From Succinivibrionaceae bacterium (lineage in GTDB: Bacteria; Pseudomonadota; Gammaproteobacteria; Enterobacterales; Succinivibrionaceae): a stretch of 64,000 nt of DNA. The stretch's first letter is position 1. Each line of letters begins with the position of its first letter. Shown here in pieces: positions 25,928 to 34,452 of this stretch. The notes under the pieces were generated by a model that was not told the origin of the DNA, did no database searches, and saw nothing but the letters and a program-made list of their open reading frames with translations. The stretch is taken from contig JAHZGH010000001.1 in NCBI GenBank assembly GCA_019420905.1, positions 232,047-296,046 on the forward strand, written 5' to 3'. The position numbers and the translations under genes were made by a program.

Positions 25928-27211
25928 ATGTTCAGAAAACTTTTGGCAATGATGTTTTTAATCATCGGTTGTAGCCAGGTTCAGGCAGCATTGCAAATTG
26001 AGATCACAGGCGGTATCAACGCTGGTCATAAAATTGCAGTAGCTCCTTTTAATCAGCCTTCAGGGCTTAATACTGATGTCGCTGCAGTTGTATCAGCCGA
26101 TCTGATGCGTTCAGGAAAATTTAGTCCTATTCCAACCTCCTCAATTCCACAGGGAAGTGTTGTTAACGGTAGCGTTAATGTGGATGTTGCAGCTACTTGC
26201 GGAGCTGAAATCATCATTTTTGGCAATGTTACCCCTAAAGCTAATAAATATAGTGTGGAGTTCCAAGTTGTTGGTCTTCAAGGCGGCAATAAAGGCAAGG
26301 TTTTAGCTCATTATCGCGGAGATGCTCCGGAAAGTTTGCTGCGTCAAGCTTCGCATAGAATTTCAGATCGTGTTTATGAGTTATATACAGGAACCCCAGG
26401 AGCTTTCCGTACACGAATTGCCTATATAGTGTTTAAATCGGGACAGAAATTTCCGTATCAGTTAATGACTGCTGATTATGATGGTTATAACGAGACTCCA
26501 ATTTTAAAATCAACTCAGCCTATTATGACACCGAGCTGGTCTCCAGATGGCACTCGCTTAGCTTATGTTAGCTTTGAGGGACGTACTCCAGCAATTTTTG
26601 TCCAGAATATTAATTCTAAAAAGCGTACTAAATTAGCTTCTTATCCTGGTATGAATAGCTCTCCGAGCTGGTCTCCAGATGGATCTAAGATTGCGATGGC
26701 CTTGTCTAAGGATGGTCAGCCTGATATTTATTATTATGACTTAGCACAAGGGGCTTTAGTAAGAGTAACAGCTAATGCAGCTATTGATACTGAGCCTACA
26801 TGGTCATCAGATAGTAAAGCTTTATATTTTACCTCCGAGCGCGGTGGCAAAGCTCAGATTTATAAGTTTGACTTTGCTTCGAGACAAACTTCTCGCGTAA
26901 CCTATCAGGGTGCGAGAAATTTATCAGCTCGCTCAATTCCAGGCTCTAATTCATTGATCGTTATTACCCAGGTTAATGGATATCGTGTAGCCCGTGTTGA
27001 TGCAGATGGCAGTATTTATATGCTTACCACCTCATCATTAGATGAATCCCCAAGCGTTGCCCCTAATGGAAGTATGGTAATATACTCAACTGTATATCAA
27101 GGCCGTAAGGGTCTGGCCATCGTTTCAGCAGACGGCAGATTTAAGGCAAACTTACCCTCAAGTTCAGGCGAGGTTAGCTCTCCTGCCTGGGGACCTTTAC
27201 TTGCAAAATAA
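25928..27211 (+). CDS. tolB: Tol-Pal system beta-propeller protein TolB
   Basis: A 427-residue periplasmic protein with a signal peptide ending about AQAALQ, an N-terminal alpha/beta domain (IAVAPFNQ...), and a six-bladed propeller whose blades carry repeats such as PSWSPDGTRLAYVS, PSWSPDGSKIAMA and PTWSSDSKALYFTS. It contacts Pal and the TolA C-terminus. It lies 43 bases after tolA and 17 before pal. Confidence 0.96.
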   Translation: MFRKLLAMMFLIIGCSQVQAALQIEITGGINAGHKIAVAPFNQPSGLNTDVAAVVSADLMRSGKFSPIPTSSIPQGSVVNGSVNVDVAATCGAEIIIFGNVTPKANKYSVEFQVVGLQGGNKGKVLAHYRGDAPESLLRQASHRISDRVYELYTGTPGAFRTRIAYIVFKSGQKFPYQLMTADYDGYNETPILKSTQPIMTPSWSPDGTRLAYVSFEGRTPAIFVQNINSKKRTKLASYPGMNSSPSWSPDGSKIAMALSKDGQPDIYYYDLAQGALVRVTANAAIDTEPTWSSDSKALYFTSERGGKAQIYKFDFASRQTSRVTYQGARNLSARSIPGSNSLIVITQVNGYRVARVDADGSIYMLTTSSLDESPSVAPNGSMVIYSTVYQGRKGLAIVSADGRFKANLPSSSGEVSSPAWGPLLAK

Positions 27212-27228
27212 ATTTATAGGAAAATAAA

Positions 27229-27765
27229 ATGTTTAAGAATTATTTCTTTGCAATGATCTGTGGCGTGTTGATGACCACTTTAACCGCTTGTTCTACTGAT
27301 GGCTATGATTCATCATCTTCATTAGTAAATGATGGTGATGGCTATCAAATTGCAGAGGGACTTGATAGTGATGGTGCTGTAACTGTTGGCGATCCTAATG
27401 CTAATAATGGTTCTTATTTTAATGGTCCTGAAGAGCTTAGAGATAAGAATACTATTTATTTCGGTTACGATTCTGAAAATATTCAGGATCAATACTTATC
27501 TATAATGCAGGCTCATGCTCAGTATTTACGCAATAATCCTAATGCTCGTATTATCATTGAAGGCCATACTGATGAGCGCGGTACCCCTGAGTATAATATT
27601 GCATTAGGTGAGCGTCGTGCCCGCAGTGTTGCTCGCTATATGCAGAATTTAGGCGTTGATGTAAATCAATTGTCCATTGTCAGCTATGGTGAAGAAAAGC
27701 CTGCCGATCCAGGTCACAATGAGGCAGCCTGGTCTCATAACCGCCGTGCTGTATTAAATTACTAA
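27229..27765 (+). CDS. pal: Peptidoglycan-associated lipoprotein Pal
   Basis: An outer-membrane lipoprotein of 178 residues. The lipobox is TLTACSTDG with the acylated Cys near residue 21. After an Asp/Gly/Asn-rich linker comes the OmpA-like peptidoglycan-binding domain: TIYFGYDSENI, IIIEGHTDERGTPEYNIALG and RRARSVARYM. It ends at the AVLNY usual for Pal. A hairpin with a T-run separates it from cpoB. Confidence 0.96.
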   Translation: MFKNYFFAMICGVLMTTLTACSTDGYDSSSSLVNDGDGYQIAEGLDSDGAVTVGDPNANNGSYFNGPEELRDKNTIYFGYDSENIQDQYLSIMQAHAQYLRNNPNARIIIEGHTDERGTPEYNIALGERRARSVARYMQNLGVDVNQLSIVSYGEEKPADPGHNEAAWSHNRRAVLNY

Positions 27766-27783
27766 TTCATTTTTATACCTCTC

Positions 27784-27812
27784 AAAGCCCTTGTGTAAGC
27801 AGGGGCTTTTTT
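27784..27812 (+). terminator. Terminator between pal and cpoB
   Basis: AAAGCCC at 27784-27790 pairs with GGGCTTT at 27803-27809, with six T at 27807-27812. It may reduce cpoB expression relative to pal. Confidence 0.7.
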
Positions 27813-27853
27813 GTATACAATGTCGGTATGAATATGTAGATAGGAGATTTTAT

Positions 27854-28567
27854 ATGTTAAAAAAGCTTGTATCAGGCATGCTTTTAGCTATAGGGGTTAT
27901 TAGTACTCAAGCTTATGCTGATGATGCAGAGAGTCAAGCTTTACAGCGTGCTCTTTTAAATATGCAAAATCAAATACAATCCATGCAGATGGATTTGGCT
28001 ACAGCTAATGGTCAAATTGAAGAATTAAATTATGAGCTACAAAAAGTAAAGGCTGAAAATGCTGATCTTAAAAAGCAGCTAGCTGAGAGTCAGAATAAAG
28101 CTGAGGTGAAGAATGATGCCTCTTCTAATAACAGCACAGGAAATAATCAGGCGGTAGAATCATCAAAACAGGAGCAGGCCCCGGCAAGTAATTTAAAAGC
28201 TGCGGATAAGAAGACTTCAGAGGAATACAATGCAGCGTATGAGCTAGTAAAGCAGAATAAGCTTGCAGAGGCTGAAGGAGCTTTTAAAAATTTTTTAGAC
28301 AACAATGCAGAGAATTCTTTAACACCTAATGCTTGGTATTGGTTAGGGCAAGTACAATATAAACAAGAGCATTATAAAGATGCTAGAGTTTCTTTTTTAA
28401 ACGCTGCGGGATATAAAAGCTCTGCAAAACGTCCTGATGCTTTATATAAATTAGGCCTTATTTATAAAGCATTAGGAGATAATGATAAAGCCAAGCGCTT
28501 TTTTGAGGTTGTAGTTCAGAGCTATCCTAATGATACCTCTGCAGTTTTAGCTAAAAAGCAGCTATAA
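27854..28567 (+). CDS. cpoB: Cell division coordinator CpoB (YbgF)
   Basis: The likely start is the ATG at 27854 (AGGAGA upstream), giving 237 residues with a signal peptide ending at AYADDAES. A coiled coil follows (about residues 30-80, LQRALLNMQNQIQSMQMDLA...), then a low-complexity linker and three TPR repeats (EEYNAAYELVKQNKLAEAE, PNAWYWLGQVQYKQEHYKDA, RPDALYKLGLIYKALGDNDK). In E. coli it ties Tol-Pal to PBP1B during constriction. It is the last gene of the tol cluster. Confidence 0.93.
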   Translation: MLKKLVSGMLLAIGVISTQAYADDAESQALQRALLNMQNQIQSMQMDLATANGQIEELNYELQKVKAENADLKKQLAESQNKAEVKNDASSNNSTGNNQAVESSKQEQAPASNLKAADKKTSEEYNAAYELVKQNKLAEAEGAFKNFLDNNAENSLTPNAWYWLGQVQYKQEHYKDARVSFLNAAGYKSSAKRPDALYKLGLIYKALGDNDKAKRFFEVVVQSYPNDTSAVLAKKQL

Positions 28568-28938
28568 GATTTTAGAGTAAGAATTCTGTTTTTTTTATAG
28601 TTAGATAAATATTTATGTGGCTGATTTACCTAGGTATTTAAGTCACATAATTTTTTTTGCTGTTGATTAATAGCTTGTTTTTTTAATATATAAATTTTTT
28701 AACCATATAAAGCCAGTGTAATTTAAAGCTATTTTCTCTTATTTTATTTCTAGATTATTTTTTCCATTATCAATTTTTGAACAGCATATTTGCTTTTTTT
28801 TATTTTAATTACTTAAATTAAAAAGAGATCTTCTTATTTGTTTTTCTGAACTAGTTTTTCAGGCATACAGCAGTTAAAAATCATTTATCTATTAAAGAGC
28901 TTTTAGCATCAATATAACTTCCGGGGCTGGCATTATAT
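28568..28938. other. AT-rich gap without a recognised gene
   Basis: This 371-base stretch after cpoB is very AT-rich, with many T-runs. I see no convincing reading frame, RNA structure or repeat in it. It probably holds the cpoB terminator and the promoter of the next gene, but neither is clear. Confidence 0.5.
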
Positions 28939-29274
28939 ATGACTTCTAAGCTGTTATCTTTAGGATTTATCTGGTTGAGTGTGATTCCTTTTATTTTTGA
29001 CAATGAAAAAGATCCTCTATCAGATGGATATTACAGAATTGTAGATGAGCAGGGATTTATAGGTTATGCCGATGAAAATGGCGTGGTTATGATAAAGCCG
29101 CAATTTGCAATGGGCTTGCCTTTTCATGGTGGTAAAGCTTTAGTAACTTTTAAAGGAAAAATGAATGAAGTTCCAGGATCTGACGGAGAATATCATCGTT
29201 TTGAGGGAGGAAATTGGTTTTATATAGATAAAAAAGGAAATGTTATCGAGGATAGTAAAGCAGAATATAGATAA
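28939..29274 (+). CDS. Small WG-repeat protein
   Basis: A 111-residue protein with a hydrophobic N-terminus (about residues 4-20, likely signal or anchor) and two WG-type beta repeats: YYRIVDEQGFIGYADENG..MIKPQF and NWFYIDKKGNVIED. WG repeats occur in secreted or surface proteins of unknown role. Full proteins usually have many repeats, so this is a minimal or trimmed member. No strong ribosome site was seen. Confidence 0.6.
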   Translation: MTSKLLSLGFIWLSVIPFIFDNEKDPLSDGYYRIVDEQGFIGYADENGVVMIKPQFAMGLPFHGGKALVTFKGKMNEVPGSDGEYHRFEGGNWFYIDKKGNVIEDSKAEYR

Positions 29275-29430
29275 GATATTTTATGGTTATATATTCAATA
29301 AAATAAATAATGCAAGCTTATGATTGGATCTTATTTTAGATTTCAGGTTTTATAAGTTTATCCTTGGGCATTATATGTGTGTATAAGTTATTATTTTATA
29401 GCATGTAAATAAAAAAAGGATGATTATTAT

Positions 29431-30660
29431 ATGGCAAGATTCTTTAAAATCATTACCTCTGTAATAATTATAGCTGTTATAGCTTATGTAACTTTGATTT
29501 TTTGGCAACTTAATGCTCTGGATAAAATTATAGAAAAGCATGGCAAAGAGTCATTTCATATTTATGCAGTTGAATGTAAAAGCTTAGATAATGCTTTATT
29601 TTCACGCAATTTAAAAATTTTAGTGGGTTTTGATCAGAATAAGCAGCTGTCATCTCCTTTTTTGGAAATTGAAGGTAAATTCAGCCCAGGACTGTTTCCT
29701 TCCGTAGAGTTAAAGGCTATTCCCTTAGTTCCTAAAAAGGAAATTTTTGTAAAAGCAAATTTAAAGCTTAATTTAGAGTTTGATTATTTGGTTAATCTTA
29801 ATAAAGCAAAATTATCTTGGAATAGAGCACAAGAAAACGGAGAAATTTTAGGAGAAGGCTATTTAAGCGCAGATATTGATTTTGATAAGGATAAGCGTAC
29901 TTTCAGAAGCTTGGATATAAAAGGAAATCTTGATGAAGCAAAGTTTTTGTGGGATGGAGGAGCGTATTATTTAGGGAAAAATTCCCTTAAATATAGTTAT
30001 AAAGATGATCCTCTTAAGTTTAGCTTTATGTATAAAAGCAAAGGAGATCGCATAGAAGCTGATTTTCCTTTGCCTCAAATTAAAGGGCCTTATTTTTATA
30101 AATTTAATATTAGCAGCAATAAAAAAGAAAACGTTTCAGAATATGAATTTAAATGTAAAGATCTTATAGTTGACGTAAATACTCTGCCGTCTGTAGATTT
30201 TTATATGAAAGGAAATTTTGTAACTCCAGCTGAAATATGGATGCCTTGTATTTTTTCAAAGCTTATTGGCTCTTCTGAGTTTTTGGCTTTACCTGGAGCT
30301 TGTCCGTTTAATAGCAGTATAAATTCTCTGGATGATTTGTCTTTTGAAGATATTGGGGGCAAAATTTCGGCTTTTAATTTATCTTGGAAAGGTGCAGATA
30401 TACAAATAACAGGAGAGTTTGGCAAAAATAAGAGCTTTGATGGTAAATTTGAGGTTAAAGTAGATTTTGACAAGGACCTTAAGATAGAAAAAGAAGACTA
30501 TATTGCACAGCAGACAACAGAGGAACTTAGAAATTATATTGAGATTTTAGTTTCAGAGGGGGCTTTTAAAAAGGTAAATGACAATAGCTATCAGACTGAT
30601 TTGCAGATAAAGATGGCAGACGGTATGTTAAAGATTACCGGAAATGGGGTTGAGTTTTAG
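29431..30660 (+). CDS. Membrane-anchored protein of unknown function
   Basis: The 409-residue protein has one N-terminal membrane helix (about residues 5-27, IITSVIIIAVIAYVTLIFW) and then a soluble, probably periplasmic, region dominated by alternating beta-strand patterns. I do not recognise the family. The layout (short cytoplasmic end, one helix, long beta-rich domain) resembles AsmA/DUF945-type envelope proteins, but no diagnostic motif was found. AAAAGGATG precedes the start. A strong hairpin follows and the next gene converges. Confidence 0.5.
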   Translation: MARFFKIITSVIIIAVIAYVTLIFWQLNALDKIIEKHGKESFHIYAVECKSLDNALFSRNLKILVGFDQNKQLSSPFLEIEGKFSPGLFPSVELKAIPLVPKKEIFVKANLKLNLEFDYLVNLNKAKLSWNRAQENGEILGEGYLSADIDFDKDKRTFRSLDIKGNLDEAKFLWDGGAYYLGKNSLKYSYKDDPLKFSFMYKSKGDRIEADFPLPQIKGPYFYKFNISSNKKENVSEYEFKCKDLIVDVNTLPSVDFYMKGNFVTPAEIWMPCIFSKLIGSSEFLALPGACPFNSSINSLDDLSFEDIGGKISAFNLSWKGADIQITGEFGKNKSFDGKFEVKVDFDKDLKIEKEDYIAQQTTEELRNYIEILVSEGAFKKVNDNSYQTDLQIKMADGMLKITGNGVEF

Positions 30661-30752
30661 AAAAATTTATATATAGCTATTATTTTCTTAAAGGTCATTA
30701 AAGCAGAGATTTGACAATTAAGTTCAGCAAAATAATTTCTTAATATATAAAA

Positions 30753-30783
30753 TAAGGCATAGCTTAAAATAAGTTATGCCTTA
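30753..30783. terminator. Bidirectional terminator between convergent genes
   Basis: TAAGGCATA at 30753-30761 pairs with TATGCCTTA at 30775-30783, and the inner GCTT/AAGT bases extend the stem with one G-U, leaving a 5-base loop. It serves the gene at 29431 and the convergent gene at 30820. Confidence 0.65.
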
Positions 30784-30819
30784 ATTTATTTACAAATAAA
30801 TATTTAACAAAAGTTTATA

Positions 30820-31452
30820 TTAAAGGGACTTTAAGAAAGCTGCGATCTCATCATCCTGGCAATTAGGATAGAAGAGCTCTGCAAACTTAGGATCATCAAT
30901 GGTCTTCTTAACGAAATCGCGATCTAGATCTTTTAAGATATCAATAAGCTTGCGATGTGTAATAGCCTTAACACCATCTAAGATCTTCTTATTGCGCTGC
31001 TCTGCCTCAACACGCTCTGGAGGATAGCCGCAGCCGAATTCTGTTACGAAGAGTTTTTCAAAGATATAGCGGAGATTCAATTCGCCGCCCCAGCCGAAGC
31101 CTAAGGCATAAGGCAAAGAGATTGCATTGCCAGCGTTGATCTGAGTGAAAAGATAAGAATCAACAGGGGTAGCAACGTGACCGCACTCAACACCAGGGAA
31201 AGCATTTAAAGCTAAGCAGGCACCTTCACCAGTACCGCAGCCGGTGACTACGAAGTCTGCAGCTTTAGTATTTAAAACTAAGGCAGCTAAGAGACCATTC
31301 ATAACATAGGTTAAGCAACGATCATCTTTAGCAGAGTACATGCCGTAGTTATAAACAGTGTGGCCGTGAGCTTCAGCTACATTTTTAAGCTCATTGTAGA
31401 TGATGGCATTCTTGTCTGCCTGGGAGTTTTCCAAAATTAAAGCTATTTTCAT
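30820..31452 (-). CDS. RpiB/LacA/LacB-family sugar-phosphate isomerase
   Basis: The 210-residue protein has the RpiB/LacAB fold: MKIALILENSQADKNAIIYN at the N-terminus, TKAADFVVTGCGTGEGACLA around the active-site Cys, and NAGNAISLPYALGFGWG. It belongs to the longer subgroup, with an extra C-terminal region after residue 150 reading FGCGYPPERVEAEQRNK. It should interconvert an aldose and ketose phosphate. GGAGA lies upstream of the ATG. Its promoter -35 overlaps a CAAACGTTTG palindrome shared with the importer and kinase genes at 53-60 kb, so it is probably in their regulon. Confidence 0.85.
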   Translation of the reverse strand: MKIALILENSQADKNAIIYNELKNVAEAHGHTVYNYGMYSAKDDRCLTYVMNGLLAALVLNTKAADFVVTGCGTGEGACLALNAFPGVECGHVATPVDSYLFTQINAGNAISLPYALGFGWGGELNLRYIFEKLFVTEFGCGYPPERVEAEQRNKKILDGVKAITHRKLIDILKDLDRDFVKKTIDDPKFAELFYPNCQDDEIAAFLKSL

Positions 31453-31485
31453 AATTTTTCTCCAATGGAATTGTCTATGTTCAAT

Positions 31486-31521
31486 ATTGTATGCTCTTTG
31501 TAGGTAATTAACAAACGTTTG
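31486..31521 (-). promoter_or_regulatory. Promoter with overlapping LacI/GalR-like operator
   Basis: On the minus strand TTGTTA (plus 31509-31514) and TACAAT (plus 31486-31491) are exactly 17 bases apart. The perfect 10-bp palindrome CAAACGTTTG at 31512-31521 overlaps the -35 box. A repressor bound there would block the isomerase promoter. The central A-A-C-G-T-T matches the LacI/GalR operator core. Confidence 0.65.
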
Positions 31522-31695
31522 CTTAAAAAATTTTTATATTGTTTTTAAATTATGATCGCGATCTCAATCTAAAGAAAAATCACTAATAAATATATTTTAT
31601 ATAAAAAAACAAAAAAAATTATTTGCTGAAAAAGGCTTATATAAGCCATTTTAAAAAATTTTTTTTAAATATTTAAAAAAAATTTAAAAAAAAGC

Positions 31696-31723
31696 TTGCA
31701 TATTCATTAGAAATGTATAAAAT
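31696..31723 (+). promoter_or_regulatory. Promoter of the tRNA array
   Basis: TTGCAT at 31696-31701 and TAAAAT at 31718-31723 are 16 bases apart, preceded by long A-tracts that may act as an UP element. The first tRNA begins 41 bases after the -10 box. The promoter at the right end of the window has the same layout. Confidence 0.65.
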
Positions 31724-31763
31724 ACTCACTCGTTGACTCACTTAGTCAGCTAACCACAAGGTT

Positions 31764-31839
31764 GGGTCGCTAGCTCAGTCGGTAGAGCAGCGGACTTTTA
31801 ATCCGTTGGTCAAGAGTTCGAATCTCTTGCGACCCACCA
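31764..31839 (+). tRNA. tRNA-Lys (anticodon TTT)
   Basis: A 76-base cloverleaf with acceptor GGGTCGC/GCGACCC, D-arm TAGCTCAGTCGGTAGAGC, anticodon loop CTTTTAA, T-arm AAGAG-TTCGAAT-CTCTT and encoded CCA. It is the first gene of the array. Confidence 0.97.
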
Positions 31840-31857
31840 GTTGTGATAATTCAGATT

Positions 31858-31933
31858 GGGTTGTTAGCTCAGTTGGTAGAGCAGCGGACTCTTAATCCGT
31901 TGGTCGCGGGTTCGACCCCCTCACAACCCACCA
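31858..31933 (+). tRNA. tRNA-Lys (anticodon CTT), copy 1
   Basis: A 76-base cloverleaf with acceptor GGGTTGT/ACAACCC, anticodon loop CTCTTAA and encoded CCA. The T-stem GCGGG/CCCTC has a C-U mismatch at its second pair, present also in copy 2. Confidence 0.95.
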
Positions 31934-31952
31934 TCTGAATTACGAAATATGT

Positions 31953-32028
31953 GGGTTGTTAGCTCAGTTGGTAGAGCAGCGGACTCTTAATCCGTTGGTC
32001 GCGGGTTCGACCCCCTCACAACCCACCA
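31953..32028 (+). tRNA. tRNA-Lys (anticodon CTT), copy 2
   Basis: Identical in sequence to the copy at 31858-31933, including the T-stem C-U mismatch, so it is a recent duplicate. It ends only 3 bases before the next tRNA. Confidence 0.95.
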
Positions 32029-32031
32029 CGT

Positions 32032-32109
32032 GGAAGCATAGCTCAGTTTGGTTAGAGCATCTGCCTTACAAGCAGAGGGTCACAGGTTCGAGTCCTGTTG
32101 CTTCCACCA
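32032..32109 (+). tRNA. tRNA-Val (anticodon TAC), copy 1
   Basis: A 78-base cloverleaf with acceptor GGAAGCA/TGCTTCC, an enlarged D-loop (AGTTTGGTTA), anticodon stem-loop TCTGC-CTTACAA-GCAGA, T-arm ACAGG-TTCGAGT-CCTGT and encoded CCA. Confidence 0.95.
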
Positions 32110-32136
32110 CTTTCTTACAATTCCATTTCTATAAAT

Positions 32137-32214
32137 GGAAGCATAGCTCAGTTTGGTTAGAGCATCTGCCTTACAAGCAGAGGGTCACAGGTTCGAGTCC
32201 TGTTGCTTCCACCA
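32137..32214 (+). tRNA. tRNA-Val (anticodon TAC), copy 2
   Basis: Identical to the copy at 32032-32109 and separated from it by 27 bases. It is the last tRNA of the array; the srf locus begins beyond it. Confidence 0.95.
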
Positions 32215-32469
32215 TCTAAATTAAAATCTTTTATATTTCCAGCGTTAATTTCTATTTTATGCATCAATAATTATTTTTAGGTAATTATTTTGTCATTTCT
32301 GTATTGATCAAATTTTATGAATTAAAAAAGTTTCACGGTAAGATCTATATCTTAATAGAATATTAAAATTTAATCTTAATTGAGCTTTAATTCACATAAA
32401 AAAATTTTTTATCCTAAACCTCAGCTTAATAATATATGATCTTAAACATAGATAAGCTGCGGAGATTTT

Positions 32470-33423
32470 ATGTTAAAGCCAGGACTTTATGAACAGATAG
32501 TTAATGCAAATGTACATTCTGAATTAGCAGTAACTTCATTTCTGGATTACTATCATATTGATCCTAAGCTTTTATATAAATTTGCTTCTTTTTTTCGTTT
32601 ATGCGTAAGAGCTAAGGTCAGAGATGATTTTAACGAAAAGCTTGAAGAGGTTTTGACTAAAGCTTTTATTAGATTAGCTCAAATTGATTCGCAGCGCTGG
32701 CTGAAATTTTTAATCCAATTTTTAAAGAATCTTTATCTAAAAAGGGAAGAAGCTCTTTTGGATTTAAATTTAAGCAACAATATGCAGCTACGTATGTTGA
32801 AAATGTTTTATATCTCTATATGGGGAAAAGTAGTAAAAACATTTCAAGAGCCTGAAGTTATGGCGAATTTAAAGCTTTTAGCTAGATCAGAAGTATTGCT
32901 AAGAGAGCTTATTAAACTTTTGGAATATAAGTTAGCCAAAATAGATTTTATAGATGAAAATGAATATTTAGGCTTTGATTGTCCTTTAGATTTATATTGT
33001 TCATATACAAGAGATCAATTATTTACAGCGCTTGATTATGATAGGCCGCAAATTATTCGTGAAGGCGTTAAATGGTTACCAGAGAAAAAAATAGATATCT
33101 TGCTGGTTACTTTAAATAAGTCTGATAAGGATTATTCGCCGTCAACTTTATACGATGATTATTCAATCAATGAAAAGCTTTTTCATTGGCAAAGTCAGAG
33201 TACTACTGCTGAAAATTCAGCTACGGGGCAACGATATATTCATCACAAGGAGTTAGGTTCTAAGGTATTATTGTTTGTACGCAATTTTAAAAATGACAGA
33301 CAATTGCCGATGCTTGCTATGAACTATACATATTTAGGCTGTGCAGAATATGTAAGCCATGAAGGCAGCAGACCTATGAGCATAGTTTGGAAACTAAAAA
33401 AAATATTCCTGCTAAATTTTTAA
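32470..33423 (+). CDS. Stand-alone DUF3427 protein (helicase-tail fragment, 3' frameshift)
   Basis: The C-terminal half matches DUF3427: DILLVTLNKSDKDYSPSTLY, DDYSINEKLFHWQSQSTT, GQRYIHHKELGSKVLLFVR and YLGCAEYVSHEGSRPMSIVW. In most known proteins this domain ends a long PLD-nuclease/DEAD-box helicase, often in defence or mobile loci. Here there is no helicase or PLD motif: the 317-residue frame has its own ATG and GGAG site, so it is a split or trimmed version. After SIVWKLK the frame slips in an A8 run (33396-33403): with one more A it would read NIPAKFLKITNK and end at 33452. It lies directly after the tRNA array and about 110 bases before the srf operon. Confidence 0.75.
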   Translation: MLKPGLYEQIVNANVHSELAVTSFLDYYHIDPKLLYKFASFFRLCVRAKVRDDFNEKLEEVLTKAFIRLAQIDSQRWLKFLIQFLKNLYLKREEALLDLNLSNNMQLRMLKMFYISIWGKVVKTFQEPEVMANLKLLARSEVLLRELIKLLEYKLAKIDFIDENEYLGFDCPLDLYCSYTRDQLFTALDYDRPQIIREGVKWLPEKKIDILLVTLNKSDKDYSPSTLYDDYSINEKLFHWQSQSTTAENSATGQRYIHHKELGSKVLLFVRNFKNDRQLPMLAMNYTYLGCAEYVSHEGSRPMSIVWKLKKIFLLNF

Positions 33424-33534
33424 AAATTACAAATAAATTAGTCATAGGCTAAAAATGTAAAAATTTCATTATGAGGTCATAACTAAAACTCTAAAAAAGA
33501 TTTTAAAATCACTAAAAATTTCTAAGGGTAAAAG

Positions 33535-34452
33535 ATGATTAGATTTTTTATACTGCCACTTTTATGTTGGTGTTTTTATGCAAGCTCTTATGCAAAAGAT
33601 GCAGAGCTTGCTCATAAATTGGATGAGCAATGTAAAAAAGGCTTTTCTTTTGCCTGCTTAAAATTAGGTTCAATGTACTATTCTGGAAAAGGAACTGGAC
33701 TTAATTATCAAAAAAGTACTTCTTTTTACGATAAAGCTTGTAGCGAAGGCGATCTTACAGGCTGTGCTTTGCTTGGATTTATGCATGAAGGTGGTCTTGC
33801 TGGAAAGCAGGATTTGAAAGTATCCTTTGAGCTTTATAAGAAGGCTTGTGATGGTGGCATTAATTTTGGCTGTCACAGCCTAGCTAATAGTTATTCGGAA
33901 GGATTGGGGGTTAAAAAAGATCTTAAAAAGGCACATAAATATTTTAATAAAGCCTGCAGCGGTGGTTTTGCTAATTCATGCGTTGAAGTCGGAAATAATT
34001 TTGCATTAGGTCTTGGGGTAGATCAATCAATTTCTAAAGCCATATCTTTTTACGACAAAGCTTGTGCGCTATCTGAAAGCAGAGGCTGCCTTAAGAATGG
34101 AGTAATTTTTATGCGTGGAGGAGCAATCAAGCAGGACTACGCTAAGGCTAATAATTATTTTAGTAAAGCCTGTGATGGCGGAGACGATGAAGGCTGTTTA
34201 TTCTTAGGCGTATTTTATCAGTATGGCTTAGGAGTAAAAATTAATCGTACACAAGCCATTACTTATTATTGGAAGGCTTGTTCTGCAGATGCCGCTTTAG
34301 GCTGCCAGTTCTTAGGTGATTTGTTTTTAAAGCAAGATTCTTTTGATTTGGCAAAAGCAAAATCTTTTTACAAAAGAGCCTGTGATCTTGCAGATACTGT
34401 AAGTTGTAAGCGTTTAGATAAGCTTAATTTGGAAGAAGAACAAAAAAAATGA
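33535..34452 (+). CDS. Secreted Cys-rich Sel1-repeat protein A
   Basis: The 305-residue protein has a signal peptide (cleavage near YASSYAKDAE) and about seven Sel1-like repeats of 36 residues, each with a Cys pair (CLKLGSMYYSGKGTGLNYQK, FGCHSLANSYSEGLGVKKD). This is the pattern of Helicobacter Hcp proteins, where each repeat holds a disulphide. It is therefore expected in the oxidising periplasm as a protein-binding scaffold. Its stop overlaps the next gene's start (ATGA), making it the first gene of the operon that carries srfB, srfC and the TagTSR-like genes. Confidence 0.82.
   Translation: MIRFFILPLLCWCFYASSYAKDAELAHKLDEQCKKGFSFACLKLGSMYYSGKGTGLNYQKSTSFYDKACSEGDLTGCALLGFMHEGGLAGKQDLKVSFELYKKACDGGINFGCHSLANSYSEGLGVKKDLKKAHKYFNKACSGGFANSCVEVGNNFALGLGVDQSISKAISFYDKACALSESRGCLKNGVIFMRGGAIKQDYAKANNYFSKACDGGDDEGCLFLGVFYQYGLGVKINRTQAITYYWKACSADAALGCQFLGDLFLKQDSFDLAKAKSFYKRACDLADTVSCKRLDKLNLEEEQKK

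Noticed and set aside
31956..32219. An open frame of 87 codons across the tRNA array
   Set aside because: It runs through three tRNA genes and its repeated peptide is just the duplicated tRNA-Val translated; not a gene.
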